Below are positions 35,365 through 47,096 of a stretch of 64,000 bases of DNA, in pieces (position 1 is the first letter of the stretch; each line of letters opens with the position of its first letter). The stretch is from Drosophila pseudoobscura (lineage: Eukaryota > Arthropoda > Insecta > Diptera > Drosophilidae). Where the stretch lies: positions 38,703,869 through 38,767,868 of the forward strand of contig NC_046683.1 of assembly GCF_009870125.1 (NCBI RefSeq). Reading direction: 5' to 3'. A program made the position numbers and the translations under genes. The notes beneath the pieces are model-generated. The model worked only from the letters and a program-made list of their open reading frames with translations. It was not told the DNA's origin and did not search any database.

Positions 35365-36494
35365 ATGTCAAACATATCAAATCGCCCGACATCCACGATG
35401 AAAAGCATTTCATCAGTGCCGCGATCTTCTCGGGGCCGCAATTTTCTCAATGAGAATAAGGTGAGCTTGAGCACCCTGGAAAAATCAACAAGTAAAAAAC
35501 TAGCAGCGAAGGAGCCGGTGCGTCCGGCTTGGATGCCGACACCTATGCGTCGCTCGGACCCCGAGGTACGGGAATCGAAAGGAGGAAAACCCCCTCCAGT
35601 ATCGGTATCCAGACAAAGCACCCGGGAAAGCAGTATGACACGCAACCGCAACAACTCTCGCTCGCATTACCAATTGGGTGTGGACGCTCCAGAGTCTGGC
35701 CAACGCTTTGGCGGCTTTGAAAAGCGCAATCCTGTGGTTTATGACCCACAGAAAGATGTGGGACATTCGCCCGACAATTATACAGAGCGCTGCAATTCTT
35801 GCGGCATCCAACACAGCTCCACAAGCATCGGCATACAGACAGAGGATATCACCGATGAACGCTTTCTTACAAAAGCCCTGCAAAAGTAAGAAGAGAAATC
35901 AGAAGAAACACATTTCTCAATTTACCATTTTTTTGATCTTTTAGATGCAGTTTTTATGGTGGACCTATGCTGAGTGAGCTGACCAATAAATACGAAAACA
36001 ACTACAAACAGTCCAGTCGGTACGATGAAAATGAAGACGAGGATCTGCTGTCAACTCGCACAAATGGCAAACAACAACAGCACAGTCGCTTCAACATGAA
36101 TGAGCTGCAAATTGATTTGAAAACTGAAGTCGCTTCGGATGAGGAGGCTGTGCTCAGTGGCCGCAGCCGTTTTTCATCAAATGCTAGCACTACGTCCATG
36201 ACATCCCAACGCCGCGAGCTCAAGCTGGAGAAGGAGAAGCGCGAAAAGGCTGCAACCAAGGAGCTTGCCGGTCTTAGTCTGCACGCGGAGCAGGATCGTG
36301 TTGGGCACTTGAACAGCGCACAGAAGCGCTATGATGTTCTCATCAATGAGCTAAATCACATGCCCATCACCTCACAGACTATGCGGGTGCGCAGCCGCAA
36401 GGCAGAAATCGACAAGGAGCTGGCTATCGTAGATGAGGAGATACGCGTCTACTCGAAGCCCAACTTATACATCAACTCTACCAAATATAAGTAA
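35365..36494 (+). CDS. Enkurin-domain protein (ENKD1-like)
   Basis: Two exons, 35365-35885 and 35945-36494, join through a 59 bp intron (AA|GTAAGA ... TTTTAG|ATG) to give 356 residues. The N-terminal half is basic and Ser/Thr/Pro-rich and contains a short IGIQTED segment. The C-terminal ~55 residues read RYDVLINELNHMPITSQTMR followed by SRKAEIDKELAIVDEEIRVY and SKPNLYIN. This fits the enkurin domain, in which a basic helix with an R.RK..I...L..I...I pattern ends the protein. In the ENKD1/enkurin family this domain binds microtubules and is linked to centrosomes and cilia; the role here is inferred. The start is the first ATG after the last upstream stop and gives a full-length frame. I do not know the fly symbol. 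Confidence 0.8.
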
Positions 36495-37162
36495 AGTTGA
36501 TAGCTAACTGTACACGCAACATCATTAAGAACCCCCCTAACACTATGCACTACACCTTCGCTGCACATACATATGTACATTCTTTTTGAAATTAATCTTG
36601 TTTTGTGTTAACTATGTATTGGAGCACCTGAATGCAAGCAACTGAAGACTCCATTAAACACAACAGAAGTTCTACATTAAAAAATTATCTGCAAAAACTC
36701 ACCTAAATGCTCTAATCTAATTGATGCGTGTCGTCATATCCGCCTGATTGAGACTTTCAAGAGTGCTGATCAGCCGGAAGCTTTGCATAAACTCGGACAG
36801 ATCACAGTACTTCTAACGATATATATGCGTATGTACATATGTATGTTTATTTCCCAGAATCTAGAATAAACAAAATGATGTATTCTTTAAGTTCCGTAGT
36901 TCATAAGATCCAAATCTCGTTAACTATGTGTAAGTAAATATGTATGTATGTGTCTGAAATAGCTTCTAGTTCCTATCCACAAAAGATATTAATGTTTAAG
37001 CGAGTGAATATCAAATTAATATTATCAATGTTTTAGAACATATCACAATGGTATAAATTGGTAAGACTTTCCAACATGCTCGAATGCGTTAACTGATTAA
37101 CGTTCTCCATTTTGTTTCGGCTTTAACAATTCATAGACGGTGCGGTGCCGTGCCCCTTTGCA

Positions 37163-37386
37163 ACGTCACAAAATGCCGACGGGACGTTGATGGATGCGCT
37201 GGCCGTCCGGGGGCGGCCTGGGGTGGGAGTGTCGTCTGTTGCTGAGCGCCAGACAGGGATAGCCATAGGAACAACGACACCCCTGTCGCGTGCGTACTAT
37301 CTCTCTCTCTGTCTTTCTATCGCATGTCGCGGGCCTTGTGCCCATTGCTTGCAGGGGGTAGGCGTGGCCTGGCCGTGTGGTGAGTT
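37163..37386 (+). repeat. Imperfect direct repeat, right copy (partner at 12037-12259)
   Basis: It shares CACAAAATGCCGACGG, GCCAGACAGGGATAGCC and TAGGCGTGGCCTGGCCGTGTG, then GTGAGTT, with the left copy 25 kb away. No coding family is recognised. It lies downstream of the enkurin gene. Confidence 0.7.
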
Positions 37387-39760
37387 CATTGCCTAGTTTA
37401 TAACATTTTATAATACAACAAATTTGTATTTGAAACCTAATGAAGAGAATTGAAGGAAAAGACTTGCATCTTGATATAAATTTGGACAAAGAAAAAGAGT
37501 AGGTGGTTTTTATATTGAACATATGTACATATGCATGTACATACATACATATGTACTTATGGGCATATACTTTGTCCGCCATTTTGAATACCAAAAAAAT
37601 CAAAAACCGTTTAGTGTGGCCATCAATTGGGATTTTCTTTCGTTTTTCATTTGCAGTAATTTTTTTGCTCATGTGAGAAAATTACGCAGTGGGAGAGGGA
37701 ACTTCTAGCTGGACATGTGACGTCGTGACTTGCAAAAGCCAAAAAAGTCGAAGAGAATGAATAAAAATCGTTTTAAGGCATCGCACAAATTTATGTAGAA
37801 AAAAAAAAAATGTATATGTATGTATATATAAATATATAAAATATATATACTCGTCAATAACTATTTCTAACTTCTTCAATGATTTTGTTCTTTCCCTGCA
37901 AATTGGTGAAAACAGAACCTGAAACAAAATCAGGAAGCCATTTTTTACTGATTTTCGTTTTTTGGAATTCACACTGCATACCCCAATGGTCATGGATATG
38001 AATTTAATTAACGCCATTTTTAAGGACAGTACAGGCTGCAAAGTACACATACGACAATGATGTTCCAAATATTTTTCGGCAGAAGTTAACCAATTAATCA
38101 TCGATTAATTCAATCGATTCAATCGACTTTAGCCAATCCCCTCAATCATCCAAAATTTAAGGAAAATGTGAGTATTTATTATACGAGTATTGTACATATG
38201 TATTTATTTCATTATTCATTATTAATATTTAATTTTAGTTGCACTTGTTCATCCCGGACATTCTTCCGTGGGTAATCATGGAGAAGAAGTTACCCATGAC
38301 TGATCAGCTGCATTTTGAATCAGGTAACTGATAAAGTATTCCAAGTCGGACAATTTACTTAAACATGTGGTTGGCTAAGTACTGCTATGTTTAGTCATTC
38401 CGATTTATTGTTCATCGATGCTAATTTCAGTATGTACCTGAAAGGTTTTCGTCAAAATGATGGAATTTCGGCGTGCGGACTAATAAATGGACTGAGAAAA
38501 TTGAAAGATAATGTTATATCTTCTATCATTTACACGATTTGTGGCAGCTGCTCATCTTCAACTATCGAGAGGGGTGCAGATAATGGCAAGATCGGCGAAT
38601 TTTTCTATATATCAACTCTGATTGCAGCAAACTTCATCAAATAGGTAGAAGAAACTAAAGGGTAGTGTTTAAAAATTAAATGGTTTTAATCGGTTATAAT
38701 TAGTTCCTAATTAATTTATTATTATTTTGTCAATATGTAGCAACTCATATATGTACGTATCTATTAACGCATATGTGCGTTCTGTTCTGGGAGCCGCATC
38801 TAAAATACATGACTAAAACTCGATTTAAAAATCTTTAACTGTACTTTAAGCCAGTGCTAAAATAATAAAACGTGTTTTTTTTCGAAGCCTCCACACCTTA
38901 AGGGACTGTAATTAATAAAAAACCTCAGCTTACGGACGAAAACTTAGAATACTCCTGTGCTTTTGAAATATTTATAAGGCGTGAAGTAGAAACTGTCGCT
39001 ATATAGCATTTTCAAAGGAGCAAATATTGAATTTTTAAGGGTCATAAGGGTTTCTTTTTTATATTTTTAAGGACTTAAGGAAGTAAAGGAAGTGAGGAGC
39101 AAAGAGGAATTACAATTGGATCGTTTTCACAGTAGTGTGAGCTCTATTATGCTGTGGTGAGCAATCTCCTATTACGGCGCGGGCCAGTTGATTTTTTATC
39201 AAGCTCGCAGAACAGATCGTATAGCGACCTCGAAAGTATTTTGGTTCGGTTTTTTATTTTTTTGCCATAATTTGACCAGTTCTTTATGAAATCACTCAGA
39301 ACACACCTAGTTTTATAAATTTTCTCACTTATGTATTTTCATTACATCCTACCTACCTACCTACATCCTTCGATGCTTTTATATTCGATTTTTCGTCCTT
39401 TGAAAAGGACTTACCATAACCCAAAGTTCTTTCTCATAATAAGAACACTCTAATTGATTTTTGAGAATTTTGTCGATGTCGTTCGCGACCACATTCAAAT
39501 TAAAAATGTTTTCAATATGAGAGTCATATTCAAGTGTATCATCTTTTAAGAACGGCAATTTGAGTTATTACAATTAAATTGTTTAAACTTATTAAATTAG
39601 GGTAATTCCCTTTTTGTGGAAATTTAGGGGAATTCCCTTTTTGCAATAGAAATGTGTTAGTATTTTGTGAACTATCAATGCAATGAGACGTGTTTGGTAG
39701 AGTAATGTTGTATACGCAAATTTGGTTTCCAACGTTCCCTAATTTTTTCCAATCACCTAT

Positions 39761-40195
39761 TTATACCCGATACTCAAAATGAGTATAGGGGTATATTAGA
39801 TTTCTGGTGAAATTGGATGTGTGTAACGTCCAGAAGGAATAGTTTCCGACCCTATAAAGTGTATATATTCTTTCAAATCATCAATAGACGAGTAGATAGA
39901 GCCATGTCTTTCTGTCCGTCTGAAGAGAGCTAGAGCAAGAGCAACGACATTCTGTATTCATCATTCTGTGATATGCCACTGTTACAAGTGTATTTCAAAA
40001 TTTCGTTGCACCCCCTTTCGCCCCCGCAAACGACGAAAATCTGTGGCATCCACAGATCTCAGAGACTATTAAAGCTAGAGCAACCAAATTTTGTATCCAC
40101 ACTCTTGTTAGATCTCACTGTTACAAGTAAATTTCACAATTTCGCTCCACCCCTTTCCGTCACACACAAAGGATAAAAACCTGTAAATTGTATCC
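39761..40195 (+). repeat. SGM/DINE-1-like element, 3'-truncated
   Basis: It begins TTATACCCGATACTCAAAAT with GAGTATAGGGGTATATTAGA and has GTAACGTCCAGAAGGAATAG and a CCCCCGCAAACGACGAAAAT module. It stops before the conserved ATCGGGTATAAATG terminus. Confidence 0.75.
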
Positions 40196-42472
40196 CCTAC
40201 CGCACCCCTAACGTGTAATTTGTACTAGTTTGTTTTTTGAGTAATACATTATTATTGACGTGATTATTTGATGAGTATTTATATATTTATTCTATTAAAG
40301 CTTATTTAAGACAATAGTCATTAAAAATGCATCTCCTTAAATTTTTCATATTTCTACAACATTTTGGCAAGCTCCCTTCGATTTAGATTTCATGATATTT
40401 AAATATATTATCATTATTATTTACTTATTTCAGGATTTGTTTATGAGATAAGGCTGGTTCCACCAACTCCCCACTCTTGCCGTAACAGACTGAGCGTAAC
40501 CGAGAGGTTCCCATTATAGAACAAAATCATGGCCCAATGTTGGAATCTGTCCGGAATTTGTTTTGCAAAAAGTCGTATAAAGCTATGTATTTCTACACGT
40601 ATTTGACATTCTTAGGTACATCACCTTACATATGTATGTAGGTATATATTCTCTCCTCTCTTCGATGGTTCAAACTACAAAAGCTCAATTATCGCGGGAG
40701 AGAGAGAGAGAGCTTTAACCGCGATCATATGGGATATACATATGTAGTTTCCGCCTCCCTCGTTGTGGCACGTTTAGTCGATGTTTAGTTTTAATTGTTC
40801 TGATAACGATTTAAACGCTTTGCTCAATTGCACTCGCAATCAAAACCAGTCACAGGAATATTTTGATATTGGGAGAGAATTTCCCTAATCTGTCTTAATC
40901 GCCAGGCTAATACAAATTGTATGTGTGAATTACAACAAGTGTGTGTTTTCGGTGATTTTCCATTCCAGAGTCAAAAAGTTCAGAGAGATAGAGAGAAAAG
41001 AAAGAGAGAGAGAGATTTTGTGTTTGTTTTGGTAGGCGCGTGTAGCTCTCCTTGATATGGCACCCATTTCTCTACATATCTCAATGGTGATTATACAAAA
41101 TTCATCCAGTTTAATGGTAAAAAAAAAGCTACCATACGTTTATTGTTCACTCCCACTTGTGAGGATTTATTTGTGTGTACATTTCGATTAACTCTACGCG
41201 ATAAGTAATGACATTGAATCGAATTGATTAAATTGATGTTTGGTTTTACAACCGGTTTCACATAGGTTCTGCCCTAATACGCTATCTCTCGCTTATCATC
41301 TACCTGTTAGGCGAGTATTTTGATACACTCTTCTCTCGGACACGCGTGCACCCATACCAAGACGGAGATTATTTCGATGTAATAAACACACATATGAGTG
41401 GAAAGAGCGGAAAATACTCAATAAACAAACAAATTTGTAAAAACTTGTTTAAAAAAGGAATGAAATTAACGATAAACAAATATTTTTTATATAAGATTGG
41501 ATAATTTTTATAAGCGTAATTTTATTAAATTATTTTTTAACATTTTTTTTATCGAAAAAAAGTATAAAATTGGGCCAAAGTATTGGCACATTAGCTTTTA
41601 ATTAATTAATATTTAAATTTAGGGTTAAAAAAGTAACTACCCTTCACAAAATAGCGAGGGAAGTATTTTCCGATCTCATCAAGTATATTATTAATTTCGG
41701 TTATATAAATAAATTCATTATTTATATACATATAAGTAAAAATCGAACTTATTCATATGTACATATGTATTTATTATTATAGCCGTACTTTGATGGTTCT
41801 TTTTCACTACGTATACTTTCCCGGCAATCACAAGCCATACAACAATCGTTTTTCTTAATCCCCATGACCAATGAAGACAGATCCGAGATCATTTTCGAGC
41901 AGGTAGAAATTTGTATTTTCCAAAGGAGTTTGTAAACAATATTCTGGTTTTACCTTTACCTAACGGTAAACCAAGGGCAATCATAAAAATGTTGACTCTG
42001 GGCTGCACTTTTCGACCCGAAACCAGACCAGACCCGAACCGGCCGGACCATTGTTTGCTTTTGCTTTGCGTTTTGCCTGACTGTGTGTGTATGTGTGTAT
42101 GTCCCAAAATAAATATGATAATTTTTATGCACGCGTTAATGCCACCACAAGTGGGGGACTGATAGTGGTGTCAGTGGTGGTAGTGGGCCACTATCACTGC
42201 GATAGAGCGTCGGGTCTGACGTCTGGACAGTGGAAAAGTTCTATGAGTTCTCTGTGTGGCGCTATCAGTGTGATACGGGCTGCGTTGCGGAGTGGTGTAT
42301 TCATAAGCACGTCAAGTGGAGGTTCTTAAGATTTATACTAGTAAGAATTTCGTGTGGGCGATCGTTCGGCTGACTGGCGTTCCTCTCTCATTGCAGCCTT
42401 TGTGACCAAAGAAGGAAGAAATAAAGAATACAGGTAGTTTGGTTCCCCCTGAAGTCCCGCTCCACATACACC

Positions 42473-45276
42473 ATGCGCTTCCAGCGGCTCCTGCAAATGC
42501 GCAGATTAGCGACCACCGCCCCCCTGCTGCGTCCGCCCACACAGACGAAAACGACCGTAAGGACGATGGCGGGCAGCGGGGCGCCGATGCCGGAGCTCAC
42601 ACAGGTAGGCAAGGAGTTTTCGTAGCACGGTCAGTTCTGTTTGCGCTGTGAATGGTGGTGGTTGCAACGTGGGCGTGGCATCGCAAAAATCCAATCCGTT
42701 TTTTCAAATGGTGGTTGAGTCCCCCGGACACGCTCTGTGACATCACCACCATCTTCGAAAACCAGCGTCCACTCCTCCCCCGTACAGTTGTGCTCAAAAT
42801 GTATGCCATGCCACTCTTTTATTGTAGATCACGGACAATGTGCAACGTGGCAACTATGCCGCTCTGAGCGACAAGGATGTGACCCACTTTGAGAAGCTGC
42901 TGGGCAAGAATCATGTCCTCACCGAAGATCTGGAGGGATACAACATTTGCTTTCTCAAGCGGATACGTGGTATGCTAATGGGCATACGAAAAATAGGGAT
43001 AACTCTTCTGTTTCCGTATCCTTTTCTTCTTTTTATACCCGATACTCAAAGAGAAGGGTATATTAGATTTGTCGGGAAAATGGATTTGTGTAACGCCCAG
43101 AAGGAAGCGTTTCCGACCCCATGAAGTATATATATTCTTGGTCAGCGTGAGCGCCTAGTTCTCAGAGACAATGAGAGCTAGAGCAAAAAAATTTTTGATC
43201 CAGACTCCTGTGATATCTCACTGTTACAAGAGTATTTCAAAACTTCGCCCCGCCTTTCGCCCCGCAAAGGACCTAAACTCTGTGGCATCCACTTTTTTCA
43301 AGTCAGGAGAAAACCAAATAGAATTATAGAGAATGACTATCTTCTAGACTGCCGGATCTGAAACAGATCGTATCATTATTACAGCCAGAATGAGCCAAAC
43401 AACACACAAGTGTATTTAAAAATTTTGCACCACCGCCTTCCGCCCCTGCAAAGGACGAAAATCTTTGGCATCCCCAGATCTCAGACTATTAGAGCTAAAG
43501 TACCCAAGTTTGGTATCCACACACCTGTTAGATCTCACTGTTACAAGTTTATTTAAAAAGTTCGACCCACCCTCGTCCGCCCCCATTAAGAACGAAGATT
43601 TGTGGCATCAACAATTTTGAAGATACGAGAATGACCATATCTAGCAGTTGGCCGAATCTAGATCAGATCAGATTATAATTATAGTCAGAGGGAACAATTT
43701 GCAGTGGCTAAACACGACGCCCACGCGCTTACTTACTGGTTTATTACAATGGTTTTATTCATTTCATAAGATTCTATTAGCTAAACTTTTCAATTTTTCG
43801 ATGGATATATATGTAGTTCACCTAGTTTGTCGTCAAACATTCAGAACGATTTTCTTAACTTTCGTACAGCTTTTATGTTATCAAGAACTCTGTCTTCTTG
43901 TTTATTCTGATTGAGTCATTTATCGTTTCAGGCAACAGCAAGCTGGTCCTGAAGCCCGGCAACACTGAGGAAGTAGCCGCCATTCTGAGGCACTGCAACG
44001 AACGGAAGCTGGCCGTGGTGCCCCAGGGCGGCAATACGGGACTGGTGGGCGGGTCGGTGCCCATCTGTGATGAGATTGTGTTGTCCCTTCAGCGGCTGAA
44101 CAAGGTGCTGTCCGTGGACGAGGTCACGGGCATTGCGGTCGTCGAGTCGGGCTGCATTCTGGAGAACTTCGACCAGCGGGCCAGGGACGTGGGTCTGACG
44201 GTACCGCTGGACCTGGGTGCCAAGGCCAGCTGCCACATCGGTGGAAATGTGTCGACGAATGCGGGCGGAGTGCGTGTGGTGAGGTACGGTAACTTGCACG
44301 GCTCTGTGCTGGGCGTGGAGGCTGTGCTGGCCAACGGCCAGGTGCTCGACTTAATGTCGAACTTTAAGAAGGACAATACGGGATACCATATGAAGCACCT
44401 GTTCATCGGGTCCGAGGGCACGCTGGGAGTGATCACGAAGCTTTCGATGCTGTGTCCACACTCCTCGAAGGCCGTCAACGTGGCCTTCATCGGGCTGAAC
44501 TCGTTCGATGACGTCCTCAAAACGTTCGTCAGCGCCAAGCGTAACCTTGGGGAGATCCTCAGCTCCTGCGAGCTGATAGACGAGCGAGCCCTGAACACGG
44601 CTCTACAGCAGTTCAAGTTCCTCAAGTAAGTGGCTCTGATTCGGCAAGGATCTTCTAGAAACAAATATCATAGAATTATTCTTAATCTGTTTGTTCTGAC
44701 AGCGCCCCCATCTCGGGCTTTCCATTTTACATGCTAATCGAGACCTCGGGCAGCAACGGCGACCACGACGAGGAGAAGATCAATCAGTTTATCGGCGATG
44801 GTATGGAGAGGGGTGAAATCCAGGACGGCACTGTCACCGGCGATCCCGGCAAGGTGCAGGAGATCTGGAAGATACGCGAAATGGTACCCTTGGGGCTTAT
44901 CGAGAAGAGCTTTTGCTTCAAGTACGACATCTCCCTGCCACTGCGCGATTTCTACAACATCGTGGACGTGATGCGGGAGCGCTGCGGCTCCCTGGCCACC
45001 ATCGTGTGCGGCTACGGCCACCTGGGCGACTCCAACCTGCATCTGAATGTCTCCTGCGAAGAGTTCAACGACGAGATCTACAAGCGTGTCGAACCCTTCG
45101 TCTACGAGTACACCTCCAAGCTGAAGGGCAGCATTAGTGCCGAGCATGGCATAGGCTTCCTCAAGAAGGACTATCTACATTACTCGAAGAATGTGGTGGC
45201 CATCGACTGGATGCGCGAAATGAAGAAGCTCCTTGACCCTAACGGCATTCTTAACCCGTACAAGGTTCTCAACTAA
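42473..45276 (+). CDS. D-2-hydroxyglutarate dehydrogenase, mitochondrial
   Basis: Four exons, 42473-42604, 42828-42969, 43932-44625 and 44703-45276, splice in frame to 513 residues, close to the family length. The first exon encodes a basic, acid-poor presequence ([20 protein letters not shown]) that fits mitochondrial import. The FAD-binding (PCMH-type) domain carries [11 protein letters not shown] (about 122-132) and [12 protein letters not shown] (about 193-204). The C-terminal FAD-oxidase domain carries [13 protein letters not shown] (about 426-438) and EHGIG (about 470-474), with the histidines used for metal and substrate binding in this family. The enzyme oxidises D-2-hydroxyglutarate to 2-oxoglutarate. 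Intron 2 (962 bp) is enlarged by an SGM-like element in sense orientation. An AATAAA lies just after the stop at 45289. It corresponds to CG3835 of D. melanogaster by position and sequence. Confidence 0.93.
43032..43730 (+). repeat. SGM/DINE-1-like element inside D2hgdh intron 2
   Basis: It starts TTATACCCGATACTCAAAGA and carries GTAACGCCCAGAAGGAAGCG and two CCGCCCC...AAAGGACGAAAA modules. It fades out after TTTGCAGTGGCTAAACACGA near 43715. It occupies most of the 962 bp intron and leaves both splice sites intact. Confidence 0.8.
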
Positions 45277-47096
45277 GCTGTGCACCGAAATAAAGTGATA
45301 GATAAAGATACCATCTCAAAAATCCCCTTTCTTTGTGCTAATTTTTTTTGTTAATTGTAATTTGTAATCCGTGTAAAGTATACTTAATAAAATGTGAAAA
45401 AGATCATTTTATTGGGCTCGGTCGAAAGAGTGACAACTTTTAATAATAGTAAAAATCGAACAATTTACATAACTGTAAAATTTATATTAAATGCTAGTAT
45501 CGATTTTTATAACGTCCAGACGTCCCGAAGGAATCGTTTAAGCATCAATAGCCGAGTAGATAGAGCCATGTCTTGCTGTCCGTCCGTCCGTCTGTCTGTT
45601 TGTCCGTCTCTGTGAGCGCCTAGTGCTTAGAGACTATAAGAGCTAGAGCAACGACATTTTGTATCCAGACTTCTTTAATATGCTATGTTACAAGTGTATT
45701 TCAAAATTTTGCCTCCTTGCACCCCCACAAAGGACGAAAATCTGTTGCATCCACAATTTCAAAGATACAAGAAACCCAAAAACGCAGAATCGTAAAAAAT
45801 GATTATATCTTCTAAACGGCAGAATCTGAACCAGATTCAGATCGTATCATTATAGCCAGAATGAAGAAAACAGTTTTATTCGTTCTCGCTCTGTCTCTTT
45901 CTAACACACACGTTTCATGGTCGGCTTCACTTATCGATAAAAGTGAGCGTCTAAATTTAAGAGACTCTAAAAGCTAGAGCAACCAAAATTTGGTATCCAC
46001 ACTCCTATGATATCGAATCTACACAAGTGTATTTACACAGTGCCCGACAAAACGTTCTGACTGATTTTCTTTCTCTCTCGCACGTACTTTTTGTAGTGTC
46101 GTTCAATGTTAGTGCCGTTCGGCGGAGGAGAGCCATACCGACTATGTATCGGGTATAAATGTAGAGTTGTACATATATGTATATATATATACAAATGTAC
46201 ATATAAATTGGGTCTTACAATCTATCGATTTTTTTCAGGCGGATTTTCAATTTCAGATCTTAACGAAAAGTACACAGTAACTCAGTGTCTGAACGCCAGA
46301 AAGCTCAAACGTGATTTAAGCACACAGCTTTCTGCGGCGAAACTTTAACGGTCGGTCAAGGGTGAAGTTCATGATCCACACAGAGAGAACGGAGAAAGCT
46401 CTAGCGTCTCTGTCGAGACGTAGCAGACGACAGAGGGCGGCTCAAGGTGGAGTGAGTGGCGCTGCTGCCAAAGCTCTATTAACACACACACACGGTTCGG
46501 CTGGGGCAAAAGCACGCGCTCGTGGCACAGTGGGGCCTTCGGCCCTTTCAGCTTGCCAAGTGATAAATTACTGAACGAATAAAGATATTTTCTTCCAAAT
46601 TTTTTTAGCATGAATAAAAATTGACAAAACATTGTCAAAGTTGCACCGAAATGCGCATATTTTCCTTATAAAATGCAACATCATTTATTTTATTGATAAA
46701 CAATTTTATTGGTCAATTGCTATATACATAATAATTTTATGTTTAAAAAAAACTTTTAAAAGCTAGGTCGAATTGTTTATTTTTATATTATTTATATATT
46801 TATTTTGTCACAGTTTTGGCTTCAAGGGCGCTCAAAAACTTCTTTGACTTTTGTCGCTTCTTTTCGGCTGAGGCCCCACTGTGCGTCGTTTCGCCGCTTT
46901 GGCATTTATCGCTGTGCGCCGTCCAACCGAGCGGCACTTTAAATCGGCAAAAGCTACAGTCCACACGTAGAGTTGGCAACGCTAGTGGCAGATCGCGATA
47001 AAAAAAACATACTACAAAAGCACCGAAAAAAACATCAGAAACCAATTTGAATTCCCAAATACATATTTATTGTTTTGACAAAAAGGAAGCGACAAG
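45277..47096. other. Intergenic DNA between D2hgdh and Pgd
   Basis: It contains the D2hgdh 3' end with AATAAA at 45289, an SGM-like copy at about 45510-46170, and then about 900 bp that should hold the Pgd promoter and 5' UTR. A short frame at 46362-46574 has no recognisable domain and is not called. Confidence 0.5.
45510..46170 (+). repeat. SGM/DINE-1-like element, 5' end degraded
   Basis: It begins within the AACGTCCAGACGTCCCGAAG block, then a GTCC tract at about 45578-45608 and an AAAGGACGAAAATCTG module. It ends GACTATGTATCGGGTATAAA with TGTAGAGTTG at 46168. Confidence 0.75.

Larger units (their letters stand above)
36495..42472. other. Intergenic DNA between the enkurin gene and D2hgdh
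   Basis: About 6 kb without a supported gene. It contains the direct-repeat copy at 37163-37386, an ACAT microsatellite at about 37520-37555, a partial SGM-like element at 39761-40195, and GA-rich tracts at 40697-40716 and 40980-41015 that could bind GAGA factor. A short ATG-initiated frame at 38277 with a possible intron was considered and not called. The rest is AT-rich and featureless to my eye. Confidence 0.5.

Noticed and set aside
38277-38644. Possible small two-exon gene beginning MEKKLPMTDQLHFES
   Set aside because: A GT after GAATCAG and an AG near 38393 exist, but the join gives a stop within about 20 codons. The larger downstream frame has no family resemblance.
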